Assembly: GCA_965371855.1 (NCBI GenBank)
Contig: CBDUZZ010000061.1
Span: 1-28,588 of the forward strand
Source: JAADEM01 sp965371855
GTDB lineage: Bacteria; Bacteroidota; Bacteroidia; Bacteroidales; Marinilabiliaceae
Length of the DNA: 28,588 nt
Reading direction: 5' to 3'
Shown here: piece by piece, positions 7,082 to 15,048 of the stretch
Layout of the letters: each line of letters starts with the position of its first letter
Numbering within the stretch: position 1 is the first letter of the stretch
Position numbers and translations under genes: made by a program
The notes under the pieces: generated by a model
The model's database searches: none
What the model saw: only the letters and a program-made list of their open reading frames with translations
Told to the model about the DNA's origin: nothing

Positions 7082-7711
7082 ATGATTATACGTTATCTTT
7101 TTATTGTTGTGATTAGTGTTGTAGTATGGAGCTGTACAACAGATTATAAGTCAATTTTCAATGGTGAGAACCTTGACGGGTGGCAGATTCATGGAGCCGG
7201 TAAATGGTATGTGGAAGATGGTGCCTTGGTATGTGAAAGTGGTAAGGGAGAGGATGTCGGATATCTGTCAACACTGGAGAACTATTATGATTTTGAACTT
7301 GTTTTTGAGTTTAAACAAGAAGAGATGAAAAATAATTTTGGAGTATTATTTCATACGACTATTAATAATTCTGATTCTCTGGGGTGGGAAGTGCTTATAG
7401 CTCAGTTAAATCACGGAACAGGGAGTATTTTTGAGCAGAACGGCAGGGGGTGGTTAGTACATATCCCTGAGCAGAATGAAAAGATATTAAAAGAAAATGA
7501 CTGGAATAAATTAAAGATAAAAGTTGAAGGAGGTCATGTTACAACATGGCTGAACGGATATGTTATGGTAAATTATGCAGATAGTAAAATAGCAGAGGGT
7601 AGAGGAGGAATATCTTTTCAGATTCATAAAGGTGGTGGAGTTAAAATAAAATTGCGTAATATTAAAATTAAAAGATTAGATGAACTTGAGAAAGTGAACC
7701 AGTACTTTTAA
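7082..7711 (+). CDS. DUF1080 (3-keto-disaccharide hydrolase-like) lipoprotein
   Basis: A 209-aa lipoprotein: hydrophobic leader then VVWSC with the lipidated Cys at 18. The mature part matches the DUF1080/PF06439 concanavalin-like fold: SIFNGENLDGWQIHG near 24-38, GKWYVEDGALVCESG at 40-54, LENYYDFELVFEFK near 65-78, and near the end NDWNKLKIKVEGGHVTTWLNG and GGISFQIHKGGG. Members act on 3-keto glycosides or bind glycans in the periplasm or at the cell surface; catalytic residues are not firmly known to me, so enzyme activity is inferred. Monocistronic: own -7 box upstream and a strong terminator 15 bp downstream. Confidence 0.85.
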   Translation: MIIRYLFIVVISVVVWSCTTDYKSIFNGENLDGWQIHGAGKWYVEDGALVCESGKGEDVGYLSTLENYYDFELVFEFKQEEMKNNFGVLFHTTINNSDSLGWEVLIAQLNHGTGSIFEQNGRGWLVHIPEQNEKILKENDWNKLKIKVEGGHVTTWLNGYVMVNYADSKIAEGRGGISFQIHKGGGVKIKLRNIKIKRLDELEKVNQYF

Positions 7712-7726
7712 GGTTGGTGATAAAAT

Positions 7727-7756
7727 AAAAAAACGTCCCGGAAAGGACGTTTTTTT
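7727..7756. terminator. Bidirectional rho-independent terminator
   Basis: An A-run followed by ACGTCC (7733-7738), loop CGGAAA, GGACGT (7745-7750), then a run of T to 7756. The A/T flanks extend the stem to 12 bp and give a U-tract on both strands, serving the DUF1080 gene and the convergent HTH gene. Confidence 0.9.
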
Positions 7757-7779
7757 ATGACTTGTGTTTTTTTAGATTC

Positions 7780-8049
7780 TTAATTTGAAAAGTGAACTTT
7801 TTTATTGCCTGTTAAAATCTCTTTTGCCATATCTAAAATTGTAGTATCATCTAATTCTACTATTCCACCATCGGGCCCGGGCTCCAGATGAATCCCTACG
7901 CTTTTACCCCGATCGTAGTTGGCCCCGCCAAAATAATTTCTTACAGTTTCTACGTCGAGGTTTAATTCTTCTGCGATTGTCCTAATACTTCCATCAGGCA
8001 GACTATCCTTAAGCTTCCTGAGTTGATTGAATGTTATAGTTTTAGTCAT
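7780..8049 (-). CDS. Small helix-turn-helix protein, probably DNA-binding
   Basis: An 89-aa soluble protein. Residues about 20-42 (GSIRTIAEELNLDVETVRNYF) read as a helix-turn-helix: a first helix IRTIAEEL, a turn at NLD, and a recognition helix VETVRNYFGG. The rest holds a proline/glycine-rich strand region (HLEPGPDGGIVELDD) and a final helix DMAKEILTG. Small proteins of this make-up seem common and conserved in Bacteroidota, but I know no named function. Monocistronic; it shares the terminator at 7727-7756. The 159-bp region before it contains no exact TAnnTTTG on its strand; the nearest is TACTTTTA around 8080. Confidence 0.7.
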   Translation of the reverse strand: MTKTITFNQLRKLKDSLPDGSIRTIAEELNLDVETVRNYFGGANYDRGKSVGIHLEPGPDGGIVELDDTTILDMAKEILTGNKKVHFSN

Positions 8050-8208
8050 ATCAGTAAAGATTTAATAATTACACGTTATTGTGAGTACTAAAAGTAAAAA
8101 ATTATTTTCAAAATTAAAACAATATGACGAATTCAATTTTGCTTTTAACAATTATTAATAGTTGTAATATGTGTAATATACAGTAGTGCAAATGTTTATG
8201 GAATTTGA

Positions 8209-8889
8209 TTATTTTTTATCGCGGGTGAAAGGAACAAATCGTACAGGTAGCAATGTTTTAGAAGTTATTTTTTTGTTTTTCTTCTCGTAAAGAATCAGAT
8301 ATTGAGTGTAATGTTGTTTTCCCACAGGTATGATTAGCCTTCCGCCCGGAGCCAGTTGATCTAATAATGGTTGAGGAACATTTTCAGGTGCTGCAGTTAC
8401 AATTATGGCGTCATATGGGGCATGTTCTTTCCAACCGTTATATCCATCCCCACATTTTATGTGTACATTTTTGATATTAGCATTCTCTATATTTTCCTTT
8501 GCCATAAGAGCCAATTCCGGAATTATTTCCATCGAATACACTGAGTTTGTGATATAAGCCAAAACAGCTGCCTGATATCCGCTTCCGGCACCAATTTCCA
8601 GTACTTTGTCAGTTGGCTTTAAGTTTAGTGCTTCGGTCATAAATGCCACAATATATGGTTGCGATATTGTTTGTCCTTCACCAATCTTAAGCGGGCAATC
8701 ATCATAAGCCATGCTTTGTAGATAATCAGGTACAAACAAATGACGGGGAACTTTTTCCATGGCATCAAGCACAGCAGCATCTGTTATTCCCCGTTGTCTT
8801 ATCTGCTTTACAACCATCTGTTTCCGTTTGGTTGTATAATCCTGTTGAGAAAAGTTTATCATTAGTAATATGGTAACGATATAAAACAT
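8209..8889 (-). CDS. pcm: Protein-L-isoaspartate O-methyltransferase, possibly exported
   Basis: A 226-aa enzyme that methylates isoaspartyl residues in damaged proteins with S-adenosylmethionine, starting their repair. Conserved parts: the N-terminal RKQMVVKQIRQRGI (22-35), the active-site block IGEGQTISQPY with Ser76, and the SAM-binding LEIGAGSGYQAA (97-108). Unlike the E. coli enzyme, it has about 15 extra hydrophobic residues at the start (FYIVTILLMINF), which look like a signal peptide without a clear cleavage site. The start at 8889 is preferred because it lies 2 bp after the stop of the SnoaL-like gene; a start at Met25 (8817) would give a plain cytosolic form but cut into conserved sequence. 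Likely co-expressed with the upstream gene. Confidence 0.9.
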   Translation of the reverse strand: MFYIVTILLMINFSQQDYTTKRKQMVVKQIRQRGITDAAVLDAMEKVPRHLFVPDYLQSMAYDDCPLKIGEGQTISQPYIVAFMTEALNLKPTDKVLEIGAGSGYQAAVLAYITNSVYSMEIIPELALMAKENIENANIKNVHIKCGDGYNGWKEHAPYDAIIVTAAPENVPQPLLDQLAPGGRLIIPVGKQHYTQYLILYEKKNKKITSKTLLPVRFVPFTRDKK

Positions 8890-8891
8890 TT

Positions 8892-9320
8892 TTATTTTTC
8901 ATTTACATACGGAAACGAAATATGGCTTTGAACGATCAACCATTTGTTATCTTTTTTTTCCATTACACCGGTATGCCTGAAACCTTCGAGACTCACATCA
9001 TCTCCTTTGGTTTCATGACAACGGTCTATTAACTGTGAATACCAGGCAATATCACCGTTTAAGTTATGGCGTACCGTAGTGTTTTTATAATTGATAGTTG
9101 TGCCTTTGTGTTGTTCGATCTGTATCTTCATCAGATTGAAGAAGTCCTGCCAGTTATACCATATTTCATCTTGGTCGGTACCTATATGAACCGGTTTTTC
9201 ATCTTGAGCAAAACAATCAGAAAAAGCATTGATATTTCCTGTCTCTTGTGCTTTAACGAGTTTATGTAATACTGCTACAACTTCTTTTTCAATTGCAGGG
9301 TTTGTTTTTTGTGTTTTCAT
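8892..9320 (-). CDS. SnoaL/NTF2-like domain protein
   Basis: A 142-aa single-domain protein of the cystatin-like alpha+beta fold (SnoaL-like/DUF4440 group). Seen: an N-terminal helix with VVAVLHKLVKAQETGNINAFSDCFAQDE, then HIGTDQDEIWYNWQDFFNLM, strands containing GDIAWYSQLIDRC, and a final GFRHTGVMEKKDNKWLIVQSHISFP, the standard closing strands of the family. No signal peptide. Members are small-molecule-binding proteins or enzymes of many kinds, so no reaction is assigned. It precedes pcm by 2 bp and forms an operon with it. Confidence 0.8.
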   Translation of the reverse strand: MKTQKTNPAIEKEVVAVLHKLVKAQETGNINAFSDCFAQDEKPVHIGTDQDEIWYNWQDFFNLMKIQIEQHKGTTINYKNTTVRHNLNGDIAWYSQLIDRCHETKGDDVSLEGFRHTGVMEKKDNKWLIVQSHISFPYVNEK

Positions 9321-9506
9321 GGCGTATTGTTATTAATGGTTAGTATATTTAATTACAATAATATCATGTTGTTTATAATTTACTAAAACAAAAGGGCTGT
9401 GTCAAGTAAATAGGTATTAAAATTTAGAATTATTCAATAATTTTTTTTTTATTACTTTGCAGCTTAATTAATTCTCAGTTTGCAGCTCACATTATGCAAC
9501 TTTTAA

Positions 9507-9548
9507 TTGCTGATTAGAGACTGCCGATTAGAGTTTACCGACTGAAGA
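9507..9548. repeat. Heptanucleotide array, CTGCCGA/TTAGAGA family, at the truA start
   Basis: Six units in register: TTGCTGA, TTAGAGA, CTGCCGA, TTAGAGT, TTACCGA, CTGAAGA, ending one base before the truA ATG. Alternate units agree best, so the effective period is 14 (2 x 7). Weaker traces extend upstream to about 9480 (TGCAGCT and TGCAACT 14 bp apart). The array forms the leader of truA. Confidence 0.6.
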
Positions 9549-9549
9549 A

Positions 9550-10323
9550 ATGCGTTACTTTCTCGAATTGGCATATAAAGGTACAAGATATCATGGTTGG
9601 CAGGTTCAGCCTAATGCTGTTACTATACAGGAGATTTTAAACGATGCATTAAATAAAGCCATTCGTAATGATGATATTCACATAGTTGGTGCCGGCCGCA
9701 CAGATACCGGAGTGCATGCCTCATACTTTGTGGCTCATATTGATGTAAGAAACAGAATTGATGACACATTGAAATTTGTGAATAAGTTAAACCGGATTTT
9801 GCCTGATGACATTGTAGTATATTCTGCTAAAGAGATTGATAATGATACACACAGTAGGTTTAGTGCTACTGAACGTACATACCACTACTATTTGCAAACA
9901 GATAGAAATCCTTTTCATCTTGATTTGGTTTACAGGCATTCATCTATTCTCGATTTTAAAAAGATGAATAAAGCTGCTACAGTGTTATTGGAATATGCCG
10001 ACTTTACCAGTTTCAGTAAGTTGCATACCGATGTTAAAACCAATAATTGCAAGGTTTCTTATGCCATATGGATTCCTAAAAAAGAGAGTTGGGTATTTAC
10101 CATTACTGCCGACCGGTTTTTAAGAAATATGGTAAGAGCCATTGTTGGAACATTGCTTAATGTTGGTCGTGGTAAGATGACTGTTGACGATTTTCGCAGA
10201 ATTATTGAAGCGAAAGACAGGGGAGCAGCAGGTACATCCGCACCTCCACATGGGCTTTTTTTGACTGATATAGTATATCCGGAAGAGTTATTTGTCAGGT
10301 CTGTTGATGATATGGGAATTTGA
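9550..10323 (+). CDS. truA: tRNA pseudouridine(38-40) synthase TruA
   Basis: A 257-aa cytosolic enzyme that converts uridines 38-40 in the anticodon arm of many tRNAs to pseudouridine. The catalytic aspartate is Asp52 in GAGRTDTGVHA. The N-terminal YKGTRYHGWQVQP and the later RFSATERTYHYYL and DRFLRNMVRAIVGTLLNVGRG blocks are standard for TruA. Full length. It opens a plus-strand run with purB, separated from it by a heptamer array and a likely second promoter, so the two need not be one operon. Its leader is itself repeat-derived. Confidence 0.97.
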   Translation: MRYFLELAYKGTRYHGWQVQPNAVTIQEILNDALNKAIRNDDIHIVGAGRTDTGVHASYFVAHIDVRNRIDDTLKFVNKLNRILPDDIVVYSAKEIDNDTHSRFSATERTYHYYLQTDRNPFHLDLVYRHSSILDFKKMNKAATVLLEYADFTSFSKLHTDVKTNNCKVSYAIWIPKKESWVFTITADRFLRNMVRAIVGTLLNVGRGKMTVDDFRRIIEAKDRGAAGTSAPPHGLFLTDIVYPEELFVRSVDDMGI

Positions 10324-10328
10324 TAATT

Positions 10329-10390
10329 TAGTTTCTGGTTCCTGGTTCGTAACTTTAATTCGTAATTCCTAATTCGTAATTCTTAGTTCC
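10329..10390. repeat. Composite heptanucleotide array (TGGTTCC and TAATTCG families)
   Basis: Units in register: TAGTTTC, TGGTTCC, TGGTTCG, then a 6-nt TAACTT, then TAATTCG, TAATTCC, TAATTCG, TAATTCT and TAGTTCC. The common core is T(A/G)(A/G)TTC. The TAATTCG part is the reverse complement of the array at 20246-20280. The array fills the truA-purB gap and ends 11 bp before the -7 box of purB, so it occupies the place where a -33 element would be. Confidence 0.82.
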
Positions 10391-10401
10391 TCAAAAATTA
10401 C

Positions 10402-10409
10402 TACTTTTG
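10402..10409 (+). promoter_or_regulatory. Candidate -7 box (TACTTTTG) for purB
   Basis: TACTTTTG matches TAnnTTTG and ends 25 bp before the purB ATG. The upstream -33 region is made of TAATTCN heptamers and holds no TTG. Confidence 0.5.
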
Positions 10410-10434
10410 TATTTCCTTTTAAAAACGATAAAAT

Positions 10435-11784
10435 ATGAGTACGAACTTACAATTACTTACCGCAATATCTCCTGTCGATGGTCGCTACCGAAATAAAGTT
10501 GACGCTTTAGCACTCTATTTCTCCGAATATGCCCTGATTCGTTATCGTGTATTGGTTGAGATAGAATATTTTATAGCGTTATGTGAGCACCCTCTGCCTC
10601 AGCTTGAAAACTTTAATAAAGAGTTGTACAATGATTTAAGAGATGTGTATTTAGAGTTTCAACTCGAAGATGCCGAAAAGGTAAAAGGGATAGAGGAGGT
10701 TACGAATCATGATGTTAAGGCTGTTGAGTATTTTATTAAAGAGAGATTTGATGCTCTTGGGTTACAGAAATATAAAGAGTTTATTCATTTCGGATTAACA
10801 TCGCAGGATATCAACAATACATCTGTTCCTTATTCGTTAAAAGATGCAGTAAACGAAGTTTATTATCCAATACTCGAAGAGCTTATCGTGCAGTTGGATG
10901 ATAGTGCCGCTGAATGGAAGGATATAGCTATGCTTGCCCGTACTCATGGTCAGCCGGCTTCTCCTACACGGTTGGGAAAAGAGATAATAGTTTTTGTTGA
11001 ACGGCTTAATGTTCAGTTGTCTCTTCTCAAAGGTATTCCTATGTCAGCAAAATTTGGGGGGGCTACGGGTAATTTCAATGCTCATAATGCAGCTTATCCG
11101 CAAATAAACTGGGTTGATTTTGCCAATAATTTTGTGAATAATATATTGAAACTCGATAGAGAGCAGGTTACAACGCAAATATCCAATTACGATAACCTTT
11201 CGGCCATATTTGATAATTTGAAACGGATAAATACTGTTTTACTTGACTTGTCACGTGATTTTTGGTTGTATATAATGGAGGAATATTTTAAGCAGAAAAT
11301 CAAAAAAAGGGAAGTCGGGTCAAGTGCCATGCCTCATAAAGTTAATCCTATTGATTTTGAAAATGCCGAAGGAAATTTGGGTATTGCCAATGCTTTGTAC
11401 GAGCACCTTTCAGCAAAATTGCCGGTATCAAGACTGCAACGTGACCTTACTGATTCTACTGTTTTAAGGAACATAGGAGTTCCTATTGCGCATACTGTAA
11501 TAGCTATAAGGTCGTTGCAAAAAGGAATTGGCAAACTGTTGCTAAATAAAGAAGCTATTGATGCCGGTCTTGAAGATAACTGGGCTGTTGTTGCTGAAGG
11601 AGTTCAAACTATTTTACGCAGGGAAGGGTATCCTAATCCTTATGAAGCACTTAAAGAATTAACACGCACCAATAAACAGATTAATGCCAATTCTATGGCT
11701 GAATTTATTGAAAAACTAGATGTTTCAAGGGAAGTTAAAGAGGAGTTAAAAATGTTATCTCCACAAACATACACAGGTGTTTAG
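10435..11784 (+). CDS. purB: Adenylosuccinate lyase
   Basis: A 449-aa cytosolic homotetramer of the fumarase/aspartase superfamily that splits SAICAR to AICAR and adenylosuccinate to AMP, both with release of fumarate, in purine synthesis. It aligns well with the E. coli-type enzyme from the start (LTAISPVDGRYRNKV). His171 in ARTHGQPASPT is the catalytic acid and Ser296/Ser297 in GSSAMPHKVNP the catalytic base loop, with His301 beside it. Ends 14 bp before the ABC exporter gene, which is probably transcribed from the same promoter. Confidence 0.97.
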   Translation: MSTNLQLLTAISPVDGRYRNKVDALALYFSEYALIRYRVLVEIEYFIALCEHPLPQLENFNKELYNDLRDVYLEFQLEDAEKVKGIEEVTNHDVKAVEYFIKERFDALGLQKYKEFIHFGLTSQDINNTSVPYSLKDAVNEVYYPILEELIVQLDDSAAEWKDIAMLARTHGQPASPTRLGKEIIVFVERLNVQLSLLKGIPMSAKFGGATGNFNAHNAAYPQINWVDFANNFVNNILKLDREQVTTQISNYDNLSAIFDNLKRINTVLLDLSRDFWLYIMEEYFKQKIKKREVGSSAMPHKVNPIDFENAEGNLGIANALYEHLSAKLPVSRLQRDLTDSTVLRNIGVPIAHTVIAIRSLQKGIGKLLLNKEAIDAGLEDNWAVVAEGVQTILRREGYPNPYEALKELTRTNKQINANSMAEFIEKLDVSREVKEELKMLSPQTYTGV

Positions 11785-11798
11785 TTGATTATATAATT

Positions 11799-13622
11799 AT
11801 GAAAGACTTTTTAAAAGTATTAAGGCGATATCTTCCCCCATATAAAAAGATTCTTTTTCTTAATCTTTTTTATAATATTCTTGCAGCATTTTTTGCTGTC
11901 TTTTCTGTGGTTATGATGATTCCTATTTTGGAAATATTATTGATGCAGGATAGTACTGTTTATGAATTAATACCTTTTGATTATAGCCTTGATACGGTAA
12001 AAAATAATCTGTACTATTACATTACTTTGTTGAAAACTGAGCACGGATCCGGATTGGCACTGCTGTTTGTAGGTTTGTTCGTTCTTTTCGGAACTTTGCT
12101 AAAAGTGATATTCACATACCTTGCTTCATATACCAGTGTTGGTATTCGAAATGGCGTGGTTAAGGATATTCGCAAACAAATTTATGATAAGATCATTATT
12201 CTTCCTTTAGGATTTTTTAGCAATGAACGTAAAGGAGATATCATTGCCCGCTCTACCGGTGATGTTCAGGAGGTTGAAAATTCAGTTATGTCTTCGCTTG
12301 ATATGTTTTTAAAAAACCCTGTACTAATTATTGTGTTTCTCTCTACCATGCTTATCATGAGTTATCAGTTAACTCTTTTTGTATTTGTGGTGCTTCCTGT
12401 TGCCGGAGCCATAATTGGTCGTGTAGGTAAATCGCTGAAAAAAACATCAAAAGAGGGCCAGAATAAGATGGGGCATATCTTAGGAGTTATTGAAGAGACT
12501 TTGAGTGGTCTGAGGATAATAAAAGCGTTTAATGCAGAAACCCGTATCAGTAATCGTTTTGAAGGTGAAGTAGAGGAGTATCGTCAGATACAAAGCAGAC
12601 TTATGCATCGCCGTGATATGGCCTCTCCTTTAAGTGAGTTTCTTGGAACAATTGTTATTATTATTGTTGTGTGGTTTGGTGGTGTACTTATTCTTAATGA
12701 ATCTTCTGGTGGTTTAGCACCGGCAACTTTTTTGATGTACCTAGGTGTCTTCTATCAGATATTAGCACCTGCAAAATCATTCTCCAGCACTATGTTTAAT
12801 ATTCAAAAAGGAATGGCTGCTATGGATAGAATTGATAAAATATTAAATGCATATATCTCAATAGAAGAAGTGTCTGATGCTAAATCATTGAAAGAATTTT
12901 CCGGTTCGATAGAATATCGAAATGTTACTTTTGGCTATAATAATCAAACAGATGTGTTAAAAGATGTTTCGTTAACTGTTGCAAAAGGAAAGACGATTGC
13001 TTTGGTTGGACAGTCGGGAGGGGGAAAAACAACCTTCGTGGATTTGTTACCTCGTTTCTATGATGTGAGTAAAGGAGGGATATTTATTGATGGTATTGAT
13101 ATCAGAGAGCTTAAATTATTCGATTTACGTGAATTGATGGGTAATGTAAATCAGGAAGCTATACTTTTTAACGATTCCATTTACAATAATATAGCTTTTG
13201 GTGTCGACAACGTTACTAAGGAAGAGGTTATTGAAGCTGCAAAAATTGCTAATGCTCATGATTTTATTATTGCTGCGGAAGACGGGTACAATACTGTAAT
13301 AGGTGACAGGGGAAGTAAATTGTCAGGCGGTCAGCGTCAGCGTTTGAGCATTGCACGGGCAGTACTTAAAAATCCTTCAATTTTAATTCTTGATGAAGCT
13401 ACTTCAGCACTTGATACTGAATCGGAACGACTTGTTCAGGATGCACTGGAACGATTGATGAAAAATCGTACTTCACTGGTTATTGCTCATAGGTTATCAA
13501 CAATTAGAAAAGCAGACCTTATATGTGTTTTCCATAAAGGCAGGATAGCTGAAACGGGAACACATGATGAATTGATTGCCAAAGAAGGTATTTACAATAA
13601 ACTTCATTCATTGCAGTTGTAA
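11799..13622 (+). CDS. msbA: MsbA-type ABC exporter (fused permease and ATPase)
   Basis: A 607-aa half-transporter that works as a homodimer in the inner membrane. The N-terminal part (about 20-320) has six membrane helices. The ATPase part (about 365-605) shows Walker A GQSGGGKT at 404-411, signature LSGGQ at 508-512, Walker B ILILDE with Asp532 and catalytic Glu533, and the H-loop His564. In Bacteroidota such proteins are usually named MsbA and are taken to flip lipid A or other lipids; drug or peptide export cannot be excluded. It follows purB by 14 bp, as housekeeping neighbours often do, and precedes the HExxH gene by 86 bp. Confidence 0.9.
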   Translation: MKDFLKVLRRYLPPYKKILFLNLFYNILAAFFAVFSVVMMIPILEILLMQDSTVYELIPFDYSLDTVKNNLYYYITLLKTEHGSGLALLFVGLFVLFGTLLKVIFTYLASYTSVGIRNGVVKDIRKQIYDKIIILPLGFFSNERKGDIIARSTGDVQEVENSVMSSLDMFLKNPVLIIVFLSTMLIMSYQLTLFVFVVLPVAGAIIGRVGKSLKKTSKEGQNKMGHILGVIEETLSGLRIIKAFNAETRISNRFEGEVEEYRQIQSRLMHRRDMASPLSEFLGTIVIIIVVWFGGVLILNESSGGLAPATFLMYLGVFYQILAPAKSFSSTMFNIQKGMAAMDRIDKILNAYISIEEVSDAKSLKEFSGSIEYRNVTFGYNNQTDVLKDVSLTVAKGKTIALVGQSGGGKTTFVDLLPRFYDVSKGGIFIDGIDIRELKLFDLRELMGNVNQEAILFNDSIYNNIAFGVDNVTKEEVIEAAKIANAHDFIIAAEDGYNTVIGDRGSKLSGGQRQRLSIARAVLKNPSILILDEATSALDTESERLVQDALERLMKNRTSLVIAHRLSTIRKADLICVFHKGRIAETGTHDELIAKEGIYNKLHSLQL

Positions 13623-13708
13623 CCACAAATAATATAAGAATTTTTAACTTTATTAATGAAACATTTACGGGCTGTTTTAGTTTAAATAGATAAACCAAGA
13701 GAGTTATA

Positions 13709-14356
13709 ATGCGGACAGGATTGCTTTTATTGATAATTTCATTTTTTACACTTTCTCATACTGAAGGAACCGTTTATTCTGGTGGCAAATTCAGTCTGGT
13801 AATATTTTCTCCCGGATTAAATGACCCTCTAACAGTTAATAATGATGCATTTAGAGATAATTATCTGAAAGCTTTCAATATTGTTTATCTTGAGTTGGCA
13901 GATCTTCAGAGTTGTGATATTGAAATTAGAAGAAAAAAGATAAAGACAACAATGGCATCCAGACCAACATTTTTTTCGATGTTTCGAAAAAAGAATAAAC
14001 GTAAGTATATTATTGTTTTTAATAGTGATAAAGATTTTGACGGTGTTAGGCTGAAAGATGTTCCATATGAAGCACAAATAGGTCTTTTTGCTCATGAACT
14101 GATGCATGTACGTGATTATCAAAGTCAGAACTTTTTTGGATTACTAAAACGAGGATGGCAATATTTATCAAAAAGGGGTAAGATTAAATTGGAATATCAT
14201 ATCGACAGTATGACCATTGCTGCCGGTTTTGGAAATAATCTTTATGAGTGGTCATTTTATGTACTGAACAACTCTTCGGCTTCAGAAGATTATAAAGCAT
14301 TTAAGTTGGAGACATATATGACTCCGGAAACTATTCTTGACTATATGAAAGAATGA
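13709..14356 (+). CDS. Secreted HExxH (zincin-like) protein of unknown family
   Basis: A 215-aa protein with an N-terminal signal peptide (hydrophobic 4-15, possible cut near 18-20). Residues 129-133 read HELMH inside GLFAHELMHVRDYQ, a zinc-binding HExxH preceded by small hydrophobics as in true zincins. Downstream, LEYHIDSMTIAAGFG (161-175) resembles the third-ligand helix of M48-like gluzincins (E-x-D-x-x-A), with Glu162, His164 or Asp166 as possible third ligands. The region before it (about 99-124) has a strand KYIIVFNSD. I do not recognise a named family. Its stop overlaps the start of the phosphatase gene by 4 bp (ATGA), so the two are translationally coupled. No inhibitor or pro-region is evident. 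Confidence 0.75.
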   Translation: MRTGLLLLIISFFTLSHTEGTVYSGGKFSLVIFSPGLNDPLTVNNDAFRDNYLKAFNIVYLELADLQSCDIEIRRKKIKTTMASRPTFFSMFRKKNKRKYIIVFNSDKDFDGVRLKDVPYEAQIGLFAHELMHVRDYQSQNFFGLLKRGWQYLSKRGKIKLEYHIDSMTIAAGFGNNLYEWSFYVLNNSSASEDYKAFKLETYMTPETILDYMKE

Positions 14357-15003
14357 ATCGTTTTGTTATTGGAGATATTCACGGTAGGGTTAAGGCACTG
14401 GAACAATGCCTGGAACGATCAGGTTTTGATATTGAGATTGATACATTGATATGCTTGGGAGATGTGTGTGACCGTGGTAGTTATGTAAAGGAAAGTATAG
14501 AGTTGCTGTTACAAATAAAAAATTTAATATACATTCTTGGAAACCACGATAAATGGTTTCTTGAGTGGGCAGTTACAGGTAAACAGGACAGGCTTTGGGA
14601 ATATCAGGGTGGTACGGAGAGCGTTAAAAGTTATAAAGGAGAAAAAGTGCCTGAAAGCCATATTCAGTTGTTCCAAAATGCTTCTATGTATTACCTCATG
14701 GATAATAAACTATTTGTTCATGCCGGCATAGTTCCGGAAATTCCACTCGAAGAGCAATCTGAATATGATCTGTTGTGGAACAGAGGCTTGGTAGAGTCGG
14801 CCATTGATTCCTCCACAGAGTTGCAAACATCATATGATGAGATTTATGTTGGGCACACACCTACCACTATTTATGGTTATGAAGAGCCGGTTTTGTTTAA
14901 AGGGGTTTGGATGATGGATACCGGTGCCGGTTGGAATGGTAAACTTAGCATTTTGGATATTGACACAAAAAAGTTTTGGCAGAGTGACAAGGTGGGCAGT
15001 TAG
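14353..15003 (+). CDS. PPP-like metallophosphoesterase
   Basis: A 216-aa cytosolic phosphatase with all the metal-site motifs of the calcineurin-like fold in order: GDIHGR (7-12), GDVCDRG (36-42), GNHD (63-66), VHAG with His123, and VGHT with His168. Size and motif spacing are those of the small bacterial Ser/Thr phosphatases (PrpA/PrpB, phage lambda PP) rather than of the ApaH or exonuclease branches. The substrate may be a phosphoprotein or a small phosphoester. It is coupled by a 4-bp overlap to the HExxH gene before it, and its 3' side ends in a perfect TAATCAG array. Confidence 0.9.
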   Translation: MNRFVIGDIHGRVKALEQCLERSGFDIEIDTLICLGDVCDRGSYVKESIELLLQIKNLIYILGNHDKWFLEWAVTGKQDRLWEYQGGTESVKSYKGEKVPESHIQLFQNASMYYLMDNKLFVHAGIVPEIPLEEQSEYDLLWNRGLVESAIDSSTELQTSYDEIYVGHTPTTIYGYEEPVLFKGVWMMDTGAGWNGKLSILDIDTKKFWQSDKVGS

Positions 15004-15013
15004 AAGTTCGCAA

Positions 15014-15048
15014 TAATCAGTAATCAGTAATCAGTAATCAGTAACCTC
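15014..15048. repeat. Perfect heptanucleotide array (TAATCAG x4)
   Basis: Four identical TAATCAG units at 15014-15041 and a degenerate fifth, TAACCTC, ending one base before the stop codon of lolA. The array fills nearly the entire 45-bp gap between two convergent stop codons. The same unit occurs once at 20292-20298 and inverted at 5206-5212. Confidence 0.88.
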
